Assembly: GCA_023954155.1 (NCBI GenBank)
Contig: JAMLIO010000001.1
Location: 186,001-250,000 of the forward strand
From: Pseudobdellovibrionaceae bacterium
Lineage (GTDB): Bacteria; Bdellovibrionota; Bdellovibrionia; Bdellovibrionales; UBA1609
DNA length: 64,000 nt
Reading direction: 5' to 3'
In this document: positions 47,377-56,518 of the stretch, one piece after another
Layout: each line of letters starts with the position of its first letter
How positions within the stretch are numbered: position 1 is the stretch's first letter
Position numbers and translations under genes: made by a program
Notes under the pieces: model-generated
What the model was told of the DNA's origin: nothing
The model's input: only the letters and a program-made list of their open reading frames with translations
The model's database searches: none

Positions 47377-49536
47377 TTAGATTCCATTCATAAGAAATTG
47401 TACTCTGAACTGGTCACTCATGTGTCCGAATACATCCTTACAGCTGTCGGGTCTTTTACACTGACGAATATCGCGTGGCCATGGCAGACCATTACTTCGC
47501 CTTCCCGCTACGTGCCTTCCTGTCACTCGTTCATAGGCTTTTCTTGCAGCTAAATCTCGAGGCTCATATTTGCTCGGGTCAAAACCTTCACCACGTTTCT
47601 TTGCGTTTTTATATTTATCTTCTACATTCGATGCAGGACTACGAGATGTGTTCTCAGATAAAATTCTACTATCCGAACTGAACGAAGAGCCTCCGCCCTG
47701 TCCCCCTTCGGTTTTACTAGAGAAAACTTGTTTATTTCCACCCTTTTTAAATTTACTATCTTTTGCAGAACCCGCTTTTCCTTCTGGGCTTCCAGCGCCA
47801 CTTCCATCCGTATTCGTTGGTGCTCCCTGAAAGCCCGTATAAGAAGATCCACTTCCGCCTCTAAAATTTCCCGCTGTTTTATACATATTTGCCGTATTAA
47901 ATCCATTGCGAGCACCTGTTGGGATAGCCGCATTTTCTCTTACAAATCCCTTTGTATTACCAGCCAGATTACCACCCCCGCTTGTTGTGGCATAATTATC
48001 TGTACTCCCACTGTATCTACCATTGGCGTTCCCATAGTAAGAATTTCCAGAATAATCGACACCGTTATACTGCCCCACTTTTTCACTGGCCGTAGCGTTC
48101 TGCCCTAATTGCGCCAACATTTGGCTTGGATTTAAGCCTCCACCCGCATTAGGAGTCGTTCCTCCACCATACGCATTGGTGTTGTCTAAGTACTTATCGC
48201 TCGCCTTATTTTGTGAAGTAGGTGTTGAAGTCTGTGGCTGTGTAGGATTCGTTGCCGTTCTTGTGGTCGTAGGTGTAGTTCTTGGCGAAGTTTCTAAATT
48301 TGCTGGTCGCGGACGCGGAATAGGAACCGAGTCCATTGTTATAGGCAATGTTACAGGTGGCTCTTGTCCACCAAGCAGATCTGTAACAGTACCACCGCCA
48401 CCTGGATCGACTGGTACTGCTGAACGGTAAGCGTTTTGATAAAACTCAGGGGTTCCTGCTGCTTCATAGTTTGAAGGCCTATAAGTACTAATATAGTCTG
48501 GGGTAGCATCAGAAACTGTTGTAGGAGCGGCTAGTTTTCCCGAAGCGATATCTGCCTCCCTCTGTCTTTGTTCCTCCCATGCTGCTGCCGCATCGGCTTC
48601 AGCAGCTCTTCTTGAGAAATATTGCAATCCAACATTGTTTCCTGATGTCTCTAAACCAAGATCGACGGCATCCTCAGTGTATGACATTTGTTGACCCGAT
48701 ACACCACTGATATCCCCTGTCTTTCCAGCAATACCACTTGCGACACATTCTTGAGTCTGAGTTGTTGCACGGTCTAAATCAGCAACTTGTGCATTGATCA
48801 TACTTTCTAACTTATTAAAGTTTGCTAGCATATTTTGATACTGCGCCACCATATCTTCTTCTGGCTGGATGGGAAAGCTCGCAAGCTTTGGATTATATGC
48901 CGTAGCTTGAGCATAACCATTAGAACTTCTACCTGATTCGCTCACGGATTGAGCCCTTACTTCACCCACTGCTGGTGTCGTGCACGGCTCTTTTAAAGTT
49001 TCAAAAAGCGTCCGACATCCATCAAGCAGACCACTGTTGGTTTCTTTTGCGCTTGTAATCAAAGGTAACATGTCCGCACAACCACTTATTCCTTCTGCTT
49101 TTACACCTTGTAACTCCACGGACACACAGTTGTTTTTAAATTGACCAACACGATAATCACAAACACTTTTCTTTTCTTTCATTTTCTCTACGGCTATCTT
49201 TTCTGCCTCGTCTTGAGCCCTTTCTTGCGCAAATTGTTCAGCCTTCGCCTTCGCTTCTGCGAGTGCTACTTCACAAAATTGAGCTTTATTCTCTATATTA
49301 TCTGGCGCAGAGCACGAGCTTCTTGTCGGCAATGTCACATGATCTAGTATTGATGGGGCCTCGTCTCCATCTTCTGAAGTACTTAGTTTGATAGCATGTT
49401 CAAGACCCAATAGTTTTCCCGTCCCAGATTCTTGCAACCCACCAAGTCCCCCATCACTAGGACTATAAGCATGAGTACTTAAAGAAAAACCAAGAATAAC
49501 TAGAAAAAAATAAGATCTGTTCCAATTGCTTTTCAT
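47377..49536 (-). CDS. 719-residue secreted low-complexity protein
   Basis: Not recognised. Sec signal peptide (cleavage after STHA). The early part holds an Ala/Glu/Lys-rich helical stretch (about 80-125, likely coiled coil) and several Cys. From about 330 onward it is Pro/Thr, then Gly/Asn/Ser-rich with many Tyr (e.g. GNSYYGNANGRYSG). A basic C-terminal block (about 640-719) is better conserved in character (DLAARKAYERVTGRH, WPRDIRQCKRPDSC). It also contains PIPRPRPAN, a motif like the tail of the SleB-like protein. AAGG lies immediately 3' of a perfect hairpin ahead of ATG 49536. Possibly a structural or matrix protein, but no function is claimed. Confidence 0.7.
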   Translation of the reverse strand: MKSNWNRSYFFLVILGFSLSTHAYSPSDGGLGGLQESGTGKLLGLEHAIKLSTSEDGDEAPSILDHVTLPTRSSCSAPDNIENKAQFCEVALAEAKAKAEQFAQERAQDEAEKIAVEKMKEKKSVCDYRVGQFKNNCVSVELQGVKAEGISGCADMLPLITSAKETNSGLLDGCRTLFETLKEPCTTPAVGEVRAQSVSESGRSSNGYAQATAYNPKLASFPIQPEEDMVAQYQNMLANFNKLESMINAQVADLDRATTQTQECVASGIAGKTGDISGVSGQQMSYTEDAVDLGLETSGNNVGLQYFSRRAAEADAAAAWEEQRQREADIASGKLAAPTTVSDATPDYISTYRPSNYEAAGTPEFYQNAYRSAVPVDPGGGGTVTDLLGGQEPPVTLPITMDSVPIPRPRPANLETSPRTTPTTTRTATNPTQPQTSTPTSQNKASDKYLDNTNAYGGGTTPNAGGGLNPSQMLAQLGQNATASEKVGQYNGVDYSGNSYYGNANGRYSGSTDNYATTSGGGNLAGNTKGFVRENAAIPTGARNGFNTANMYKTAGNFRGGSGSSYTGFQGAPTNTDGSGAGSPEGKAGSAKDSKFKKGGNKQVFSSKTEGGQGGGSSFSSDSRILSENTSRSPASNVEDKYKNAKKRGEGFDPSKYEPRDLAARKAYERVTGRHVAGRRSNGLPWPRDIRQCKRPDSCKDVFGHMSDQFRVQFLMNGI

Positions 49537-49543
49537 AACACCT

Positions 49544-49567
49544 TCTTATCGACAAAAGTCGATAAGA
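49544..49567 (-). promoter_or_regulatory. perfect hairpin adjoining the ribosome-binding site
   Basis: TCTTATCGAC (49544-49553) and GTCGATAAGA (49558-49567) are exact complements around a 4-nt loop. On the minus-strand mRNA the 3' arm ends directly at the AAGG Shine-Dalgarno of the 719-residue protein gene. It could tune translation or protect the 5' end; it has no T-run, so it is not a typical terminator. Confidence 0.5.
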
Positions 49568-49641
49568 GGAGAAGAATCCTTTGTTTCAATATGAGAATTT
49601 AAGTGTTTTTTTGTTAACTGTAGCGACAGTGTCGCCTGCAT

Positions 49642-50724
49642 TTATTGCGCTTTGTGCAATGCTGCCATACGGCCATCAATTCGAACGCTTTCAAGATTGT
49701 ACTTCTGAGCTATTTGGTTACCAGAAATATTCCTATTATAATCACGATGATGAGCAACATCCTGTGTCTTTATCACAGGCGCAGCAGCATCGACATCCTC
49801 CCCAGACGCTGTACTTATGTGACCAAGAATTCCCACTTGTCCTGCGTACTCGCCCACTAGAGGAGAACCACTAGCTATAGACCACGTATCACTTGTGTCA
49901 TAAACCATTCCATTGCCAGCAGAGGCCTGTATATTTGTTGTTTGATAACTTTGTTCTAAGGGTCTTGCACTGTCTCTATGAAAAGAAACTCTCGCAAAAT
50001 TTTTAAAATCACTGATCTTAACGTCCGAATTTGAATAGACAAAATATTTGGCGTATCCTCTTTGTCTACCGCTAGGCATAATTTCTTCTGAAAGTTTTAT
50101 TCCATCAGTAGGTTTAAGCTTAAAAATCAATACATCCTCGCCTCTTGTACCCCATTCTTTACCCGCCTCTAAATTGATGGGTGGCCATTCAATTTGTGAT
50201 GATCGCATAGCAAATTCTTTTAAATTGCTGTCCATATATAAATATTTTAAATTTGGATAAAATTGAGCTTGGGCCATTTCTGCCTCACTACAAGGCTTGC
50301 CTTCTTTATTTAATACTGGCTTCCCGCTTCTATCAAAAAAGCTGTGGGCAGGAAGAACCACATAATCTGCATCATCATTTGTGCGCTTAACTATAGTACC
50401 AGTAAAAGTTCTGTTACATACAGAACCTGCACCCACCACATCTGACAAAGCATCAATTTTAGGATCTTTATTTGTAGTAATGCTTTTTCTGTCGTCTTTG
50501 TCATAAATGGCAATATTAGAACACTGCCAGTCTTGAGCCCATGCAGCTCGAGACTTCATGTCTTCACACAGACTTAGCATATTCGACGTCGGAGCACGAC
50601 CACCACAACTTCCATCAATGCAGTACCCAGCCTCAGATGCTGTAGGCGTCGTCGGATTGGCCCATGCCATAATCGGAAGTAAACACAGTAAAATTCCAAA
50701 TGTGATTCGAACTTGTTTTGTCAT
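49642..50724 (-). CDS. secreted trypsin/V8-like serine protease
   Basis: Predicted S1-clan endopeptidase. Start at ATG 50724 gives a Sec signal peptide (cleavage after MAWA) and 360 residues; the upstream in-frame start at 50766 would bury it. The proposed triad is His127 (VVLPAHSFF), Asp197 (GEDVLIFKL) and Ser285 (SIASGSPLVG), the last resembling the GNSGSP of V8-type enzymes. Several Cys (CIDGSCGG, CNRTF) could form disulfides. It lies 105 nt upstream of the 719-residue protein gene on the same strand, so the two may be co-expressed. No clear Shine-Dalgarno. Confidence 0.75.
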   Translation of the reverse strand: MTKQVRITFGILLCLLPIMAWANPTTPTASEAGYCIDGSCGGRAPTSNMLSLCEDMKSRAAWAQDWQCSNIAIYDKDDRKSITTNKDPKIDALSDVVGAGSVCNRTFTGTIVKRTNDDADYVVLPAHSFFDRSGKPVLNKEGKPCSEAEMAQAQFYPNLKYLYMDSNLKEFAMRSSQIEWPPINLEAGKEWGTRGEDVLIFKLKPTDGIKLSEEIMPSGRQRGYAKYFVYSNSDVKISDFKNFARVSFHRDSARPLEQSYQTTNIQASAGNGMVYDTSDTWSIASGSPLVGEYAGQVGILGHISTASGEDVDAAAPVIKTQDVAHHRDYNRNISGNQIAQKYNLESVRIDGRMAALHKAQ

Positions 50725-50834
50725 GCAATGATATATACAAAAACCATACCCAAAAACAAGCCCCATAACCCACTAAAATAACTGGTTTTTTTGAATATAT
50801 TTCATCCTGACACGCTTATTTTATAGTCACTTGT

Positions 50835-52280
50835 CTATCCTTCCCAAACTTCAAGACTTGCGACCCTCTTTTCTTGGTTCGGAAGACGTTTAATTAACAC
50901 ATAATTACGACGACTATTAACGACCGTGCACTCCACATCCTTAAAGTTGGGAGACCAGGTTCCAGAGTTCAAATGCTCCACGGGGCCAATAATTTCATGT
51001 AAGGCTCTATGCGTATGACCGTAAACCACACGGTTTACACCTGTAATTAAACTTGAAAGCGTTAAAATCTTCTCTTTAGGCTCTTTTACTTTCTGCACAT
51101 CTGAGGTGATGGTTCTCGAGTAAAACACAAAGAAGGGTAAAAACAAAAGATAAACTAAAAGTATCCAATAAAATGAAAACGAGAAGATTCTATCTACAAT
51201 AAAGAATATCTGTAAAAGAAATAAAAAACTCACTAAAAATAAGAACGCACGGTCCAACCATAATTCTTTGATCACCAACATCGGGGAACTCGTTGCAGGC
51301 GCAACAGCCAACTGCAACATTTCTCTCACCATACGTGGTGTGGCGTTGGCCTTTTCGGCTATAGTTTCAATCTCTGTTTCGTAAGTCAAAGGATCATTCA
51401 CGGAAAAGGTGATTCGATTTAATAACGAAACCCAGAGAACAGTGATCGAACTCCACAACCATGTCCACATGATCAAAGGTTGAGTGCGCATCATGTATTT
51501 AAAAAAGAACCTGACATATTCTGCCGCTGTCATAATATAATTAGACTCAGAGTAGGGGTTGAAGTACCCCATTCCATTGATCAAATATCTTGTGGCTAAA
51601 TTCCCAAAAGGGATACGCACCTGTATCCTTTCATCGCGAATGATAAAGGGCCTAACTGGTGTATAGGCCAAGCAAAACGGATCATACTGGTTTCCATGTT
51701 CAATAAGTGTATCACCATGGCTAACATAAAAGAATTCACAGAATCTGATGTGTTCTAACTGCTCTTCTGTAAGTTCAAAGGATTCTAAAATAAGCTTTTG
51801 TACTCTTTTAAAATGCAATTCCAAATCATGGTTACCCACAACGATGACTACGGTATGACCTTGTTTAATAAAATGAGATAAGGCTTCGACCCAAACAGGA
51901 TGGTCGTTTAATATTTTTTGAATTTTGTATTCTGCCTTATCCTCTTCTGGGTTCAGACCCCTCTTTTTCTCTAACCATGTCACCTTAAAACTTGGATTCT
52001 CTGGTATGGAGGTCACACTATCAAAGTCAAAAACATCACCATTTAAAACCAATTCTATTTTCTGGCCTTGAGCTTGTTGATGAATGGCCTCTAAAAAATG
52101 TTTAAAATTGTCATCGAAAAAAAACTCTCTGGTTTTATACTTTTTCCAAAAGGGTCTTTTAGGATGAGGGGTTTCCGCCTCACAAAGGTGTAAGTCGCTT
52201 AAAACCACCGTATAGCAGGACGCATTATCCGTTCCCAAAGGGTGGTTTACAGAATTTTTCACATTCTTATCTTCAGCCAT
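50835..52280 (-). CDS. membrane-associated metallophosphoesterase
   Basis: 481 residues from ATG 52280 (an upstream TTG is also possible). Calcineurin-type motifs: VVLSDLHL near 27, LVLNGDVFDFDS near 80, VVGNHDLELHF near 140, and VYGHTHRAL near 428. Between the third and last motif lies an insertion with two or three TM helices (about 260-385, including FLFLVSFLFLLQIFFIVDR). The split of the catalytic motifs around a membrane block is unusual; a membrane phosphodiester, such as a lipid or lipid-linked intermediate, could be the substrate (inference). Confidence 0.78.
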   Translation of the reverse strand: MAEDKNVKNSVNHPLGTDNASCYTVVLSDLHLCEAETPHPKRPFWKKYKTREFFFDDNFKHFLEAIHQQAQGQKIELVLNGDVFDFDSVTSIPENPSFKVTWLEKKRGLNPEEDKAEYKIQKILNDHPVWVEALSHFIKQGHTVVIVVGNHDLELHFKRVQKLILESFELTEEQLEHIRFCEFFYVSHGDTLIEHGNQYDPFCLAYTPVRPFIIRDERIQVRIPFGNLATRYLINGMGYFNPYSESNYIMTAAEYVRFFFKYMMRTQPLIMWTWLWSSITVLWVSLLNRITFSVNDPLTYETEIETIAEKANATPRMVREMLQLAVAPATSSPMLVIKELWLDRAFLFLVSFLFLLQIFFIVDRIFSFSFYWILLVYLLFLPFFVFYSRTITSDVQKVKEPKEKILTLSSLITGVNRVVYGHTHRALHEIIGPVEHLNSGTWSPNFKDVECTVVNSRRNYVLIKRLPNQEKRVASLEVWEG

Positions 52281-52400
52281 ATTTACAGTCTCGTTTAGAA
52301 AGCCCAAAAAGCCAATAGCACTCTACAAAAGTCTTTGCTAAAGCTGTGTTATTGTGGTTTTTTGGCACACATCAGGCCCATATTTGAGCAGGGAGGGACT

Positions 52401-53684
52401 TTGTCAAAAGATCTAAAAAATAACTCTCAAAAATCATCCCATGATGTTTCTTTTGAAACACGTATGATTCATGGTGAATCCTTAACCCAAGCTTGGGATT
52501 TTTCAAAACCACTTATCCCACCCGTCTCATCAAGCACAACATTCCGACTGGGTTCTGTGGAGAGAGGAGCTGCAGGATTTCAATCCTTTGCCAGTGAAAA
52601 ATTCAATGACGATCCCATTTGGATCTACGATCGACTTGATGACCCAAATGCTCTGATGCTTGAAAATCAACTGGCTAAGGCCGAAGGAGCAGAAACCGCT
52701 GTGACCTTTGGAACTGGTATGGCCGCCATCGCAGGGAGCATATTAACTCTTTGTAAACAAAACCAAGAAGTGCTTTGTCATAAAACAATTTATGGCTGCA
52801 CTTTTAGTCTACTCAAGAACTGGCTGCCTAAATTTGGAATCCAAGGCAAGTTTGTGGATCTGACTCAAGGTTGCGAAGAGTTCATTACCGATAAGACTCG
52901 TATCATTTATTTCGAAACAGTTTCAAATCCTGATCTAGAAATCATTGATATTGAATCCATTGCGGCGATCACAAGGAAACTTAATATCAATCGTAGTGAC
53001 GAAGACAAAATTCTTATTGTGATCGACAACACCTTCCCCACTCCATGTGGGGCACAACCTTTAAGGCTTGGTGCTGATCTTGTCATTCACAGTTTAACCA
53101 AAAATATCTCTGGTTTCGGAACAGAAATGGGAGGTGTCGTTATTGGTGCCAAGAGATTTGAAACCTCTTTGAAGTTGGCCAGAAAGGACTTTGGTGCTGT
53201 TTTACATCCCCACGCTGCATGGGATATTAACGTACATGGGCTTCCTACTTTGTATTTGCGTAACAAACAACAACAACAAAATGCGCTACAAATCGCACAG
53301 TTTTTAGAAGCTCATCCCGCTGTAAAGTCAGTAAAATATCCTGGCCTTGAAAGCTTTAAGTTTTTCAATATGGCTCAAAAAGTTCTACGTAATGCAGAGG
53401 GTGAATTTAACCCTGGTTATATGATCTCTTTTGAACTTCACGATGCCGAGAAACACACTACAGCTTTCGTAAACCATGTGGCTGAACACTCCTATTCTAT
53501 TACTTTGGCTGTGAGTTTAGGGCTGACAAAAACTCTAATTGAACTGCCTAACTACATGACTCACGCCGCAGTGGATGAACAACATAAGACTGACTTTAAG
53601 TTTGATCCCTTTTTAGTCAGACTGAGTGTGGGCTTAGAAAATGCCAATGACATTATCAATGATTTAAAAGCAGCTTTGCCATGA
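52401..53684 (+). CDS. Cys/Met-metabolism PLP enzyme (trans-sulfuration family)
   Basis: Fold-type I PLP enzyme such as methionine gamma-lyase, cystathionine gamma-synthase or O-acetylhomoserine sulfhydrylase. Start set at TTG 52401 behind GGGAGG (52391-52396); 427 residues. PLP Lys234 lies in DLVIHSLTKNISG, YDRLDDPNALMLENQLAKAEG binds the neighbouring subunit's cofactor phosphate in relatives, and FGTGMAAI is present. GTEMGGVV resembles the lyase/sulfhydrylase branch, but the exact reaction is undecided. Overlaps plsC by 4 nt (ATGA). Confidence 0.85.
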   Translation: MSKDLKNNSQKSSHDVSFETRMIHGESLTQAWDFSKPLIPPVSSSTTFRLGSVERGAAGFQSFASEKFNDDPIWIYDRLDDPNALMLENQLAKAEGAETAVTFGTGMAAIAGSILTLCKQNQEVLCHKTIYGCTFSLLKNWLPKFGIQGKFVDLTQGCEEFITDKTRIIYFETVSNPDLEIIDIESIAAITRKLNINRSDEDKILIVIDNTFPTPCGAQPLRLGADLVIHSLTKNISGFGTEMGGVVIGAKRFETSLKLARKDFGAVLHPHAAWDINVHGLPTLYLRNKQQQQNALQIAQFLEAHPAVKSVKYPGLESFKFFNMAQKVLRNAEGEFNPGYMISFELHDAEKHTTAFVNHVAEHSYSITLAVSLGLTKTLIELPNYMTHAAVDEQHKTDFKFDPFLVRLSVGLENANDIINDLKAALP

Positions 53685-54451
53685 GTGCCCTTCGAGTTTT
53701 TATAAAGACTCCCTTATTAGTATTTATTATTTCTATTTTCTTTATATTGGGGCTTTTAAATAAAGGCCTTTTCTTTTTCTCTAAAAAAATTCGTCAATCC
53801 ATTGCCCAAAGAAACACCCAGTGGGCATGCAAGAGCTGTTTAAAAGTTTTTAACATCAAGGTTCAGTATAAACTTTCGCAAATACCTAATGGAGCGTTAC
53901 TGGTCTCTAACCATATCTCTTATACTGATATCCTCATCATTGCTTCAAAAATTCCCACACTGTTTGTCACCTCTCTTGAACTTAAACGAACTCCCTTCCT
54001 AGGTCAGATCACATGGCTAGGAGAATGTCTTTATGTTAATAGACTTTCGCATAAAGATTTAAGTCATGAAATCCACGACCTCAAAAAGACCCTGCAAAAT
54101 GGTCATAATGTTTTGGTGTTTCCCGAAGCAACCACTTCTGATGGGCTCACCATTAAACCTTACAAATCATCTCTACTTAAAGTCACTGATCATCTTTCTG
54201 CCCCTATCTTTAATTACTGTACTAAGTATACGCACACAAATCAGGTCCCACTAAGTGCAAATAATAAAACGTCCTTGTCTTGGACCAACCAACAAAGTTT
54301 TTTGGGTCACGCTCTTAAGCTTATGTCCTACAAGTCCATCCGTGTGGATTTCTTAGAAGTAAACCACTTTATGTCTTCTGATTTTAAAGACCGTAAAGAG
54401 CTAGCCCAAAACCTGTATCAAAATACGACAGAGATTTATAACAGTTACTAA
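53681..54451 (+). CDS. plsC: 1-acylglycerol-3-phosphate acyltransferase family protein
   Basis: Membrane acyltransferase making phosphatidic acid. 256 residues, N-terminal TM (about 9-30). The HX4D motif is NHISYTD (His78, Asp83); the second block is VFPEATTSDG, with Ala where FPEGT is usual. RTPFLGQITWLG fits block II. Coupled by an ATGA overlap to the PLP enzyme gene. A role in other lyso-lipid acylation, such as ornithine lipid, is possible because context gives no specificity. Confidence 0.82.
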   Translation: MSALRVFIKTPLLVFIISIFFILGLLNKGLFFFSKKIRQSIAQRNTQWACKSCLKVFNIKVQYKLSQIPNGALLVSNHISYTDILIIASKIPTLFVTSLELKRTPFLGQITWLGECLYVNRLSHKDLSHEIHDLKKTLQNGHNVLVFPEATTSDGLTIKPYKSSLLKVTDHLSAPIFNYCTKYTHTNQVPLSANNKTSLSWTNQQSFLGHALKLMSYKSIRVDFLEVNHFMSSDFKDRKELAQNLYQNTTEIYNSY

Positions 54452-54624
54452 AGTGTTACCCTTTACAAAGAAAAATAGACCGTCATGCTAGATTTATAAG
54501 TCTTAGAGAAACTTTCCCACTAGACCAAGGTTATAGCTAATATTGTAGCATTGTAAGCACACAAAAGGCATACTATTACTGAGATATTAAACTCTTTTTT
54601 CCGATATAATTTTAGGTGGGACGT

Positions 54625-55341
54625 ATGAAAAAAATGAAGTTTATTTTAATACTGGCGATCATACCTTTGTTTTTAGTCACCGCAAGCTGTGGTGAAGAGG
54701 ATGAATTGGCGGGGTTTGGAAATTCCAAACATGTGAAAGTGAGAGTATTCCCTACTGCGCCCATAGTGTTACATGTTGATTGGGAAATTCCCGTCAGCAC
54801 ACCTGACGGTATAACATTTTGGACTTTTGAGGCACCAAATATTAGATTTCGAATTGAGATTGATAACAAAACTGGAGACAAACCCATAACTGTCTTGCTC
54901 GCACATACGCTTGTCACTGGACCCAAAGATACAAAAAATGTTTGGATTACACCAGGAAAAATGACTGTCACAGACGAGGATGGAAATGAAACGCCCCAGA
55001 TAAGATCCTTTATTGTTGAAGTTCCCCCTGGCAGAAAATCTACCTGCATGCATAAAATTGACTATCTTGAATTAGCGAGCACTGGAGACTCCTGTCCAGG
55101 TGATCTTGATGAAAATATAGATGATTCTTCTTTATGCTGTCCCACCACAAAAAACTCCACAGCTAGTAGCTGGATATACATGGAAAAACTGCAAGATATG
55201 AGCGAGGAGGAGTTGCTTGATCCAAACAACGTTTTTGTTCCGTACATTTTTGAGGGCACTCTTATAGGTTGGTTTGGACCTTCTACTATGCCTGAATCCA
55301 ACTTTAGAAAACGTTTCTATTTCCAATCCACTCCACTATAA
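54625..55341 (+). CDS. hypothetical lipoprotein
   Basis: Not recognised. ATG 54625 follows AGGTGGG; 238 residues with lipobox LVTASC. The mature protein is acidic and beta-rich in character, with a Cys cluster in the C-terminal half (STCMHK, GDSCPGD, SSLCCPT) that could form disulfides. The transcript would end at a hairpin lying within the last codons of the convergent tatC. Confidence 0.68.
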   Translation: MKKMKFILILAIIPLFLVTASCGEEDELAGFGNSKHVKVRVFPTAPIVLHVDWEIPVSTPDGITFWTFEAPNIRFRIEIDNKTGDKPITVLLAHTLVTGPKDTKNVWITPGKMTVTDEDGNETPQIRSFIVEVPPGRKSTCMHKIDYLELASTGDSCPGDLDENIDDSSLCCPTTKNSTASSWIYMEKLQDMSEEELLDPNNVFVPYIFEGTLIGWFGPSTMPESNFRKRFYFQSTPL

Positions 55342-55367
55342 TTTCCATATATCAGTCGAGTTTTTAT

Positions 55368-55402
55368 ACAGCCTAAAGAGATTCTTTAGGCTGTAGTATT
55401 TT
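55368..55402 (+). terminator. hairpin terminator embedded in the 3' end of tatC
   Basis: A perfect 11-bp stem (55368-55378 with 55384-55394), 5-nt loop, then a T-rich stretch on the plus strand. It ends the lipoprotein transcript and overlaps the final codons of tatC on the other strand. Confidence 0.6.
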
Positions 55403-56110
55403 AACGCTCACAATAGACAATTCATACAGTCCATACAGAGGGACAAGCATCAAGATCATTGATAGCGGATCAGGGGGCGTGAAGACAGCCGACATGATCG
55501 CCAGAATTAAAAAAGCATATCTTCTTTTATTCATTAAAAACTTATCATTCACCACACCCATCATACCTAAGACACTTATTATAAGAGGCATCTCAAAGGC
55601 TAAACCAAAAATTAAAATGGTTCGTGTAAAAAAAGCCAAGTACTCTTCAATCGTGATAATGGCCTGATCTGTTCCATCACCAAAACCTAATAGAAATTTA
55701 AAGGCAAAGGGAAACACAACGTTATACGCAAATACGGCACCTAAAATGAACAGCAAAGAACCTGATAGAATAAAACCTAAAGCATATTTTTTTTCTTTAG
55801 AATACAACGCTGGAGCAATAAATAACCAAATCTGATGAATCCAAAGAGGTGCGCTCAGCAGTGTCCCCGCCAAAAGAGCCACCTTGATATAACCCAAAAA
55901 ACTTTCCATAGGACTGGTGTAACTTAAACCCCCACCTGTTTTATTTAGATAAGGAGAAATCGGGGCTCTTACAATATTAAATAAGTCTTCTTTCCATATC
56001 CACGCGATGACAGCACCGACGACTAAGTAGAACATGATATAGACGATTCTTTTTCTTAGCTCTTTGAGGTGCTCCACAAAGGCGGTCTCTTTGAAATTTT
56101 CCTCACTCAT
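55373..56110 (-). CDS. tatC: twin-arginine translocase subunit TatC
   Basis: Six-helix receptor for folded Tat substrates. Start at ATG 56110, overlapping tatB by 8 nt; 245 residues. N-terminal FVEHLKELRKRI, the substrate-binding region with its conserved Glu, is followed by six hydrophobic segments. FGLAFEMPLI near 160 and FTPPDPLSM near 205 are family landmarks. Pairs with the tatA/B-type gene immediately upstream. Confidence 0.96.
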   Translation of the reverse strand: MSEENFKETAFVEHLKELRKRIVYIMFYLVVGAVIAWIWKEDLFNIVRAPISPYLNKTGGGLSYTSPMESFLGYIKVALLAGTLLSAPLWIHQIWLFIAPALYSKEKKYALGFILSGSLLFILGAVFAYNVVFPFAFKFLLGFGDGTDQAIITIEEYLAFFTRTILIFGLAFEMPLIISVLGMMGVVNDKFLMNKRRYAFLILAIMSAVFTPPDPLSMILMLVPLYGLYELSIVSVKILQPKESL

Positions 56111-56504
56111 TCTCACCCGCGCCTTTGTCTTCTTCTTGCTTTCCCGAGGCAGAACTTTCTTCTTCTGCAGAGTCTGTCCCTAATTCTTGTTTTGCCCTTG
56201 ATTCAACGGATTGCTCTTGGGCAGGTAACGAAGAGGAGGATGTCACTTGGGATGTGGTTTCTGGATTTTTTTTATTTAGAGGGCCTTCAAGTAAGTTTTT
56301 AGCCCTCAGTTGTTTGATCTCGTTAAAAGTTGAGGAAAGTTCTTCATCAACCTTAAGTTCTTTTTTAAATTCTTCAGTCGTTCGTTTTAATTCATTTAAA
56401 AAACGGGCAACATTACGGGCAACTATAGGCAGTTGATCTGGTCCGAAAACCAGAAGAGCTATCACCGCCAAGAGTACTAATTCGCCAAACCCAAGCCCAA
56501 ACAT
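56103..56504 (-). CDS. tatB: Tat translocase TatA/TatB-family subunit, TatB-like
   Basis: 133 residues: one N-terminal TM helix (GFGELVLLAVIALLVFGPDQLP) followed by an amphipathic helix and a long charged, Ser/Glu-rich tail. Glu8 in GFGEL and the tail length favour TatB over TatA, though one protein may serve both. No second TatA gene is adjacent. No clear Shine-Dalgarno precedes ATG 56504; overlaps tatC by 8 nt. Confidence 0.8.
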   Translation of the reverse strand: MFGLGFGELVLLAVIALLVFGPDQLPIVARNVARFLNELKRTTEEFKKELKVDEELSSTFNEIKQLRAKNLLEGPLNKKNPETTSQVTSSSSLPAQEQSVESRAKQELGTDSAEEESSASGKQEEDKGAGENE

Positions 56505-56518
56505 AACTTTTTAATGAC

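Noticed and set aside
54605-54610. TATAAT in front of the hypothetical lipoprotein gene
   Set aside because: No -35 at 16-18 bp, and a start at about 54617 would cut into the ribosome-binding site.
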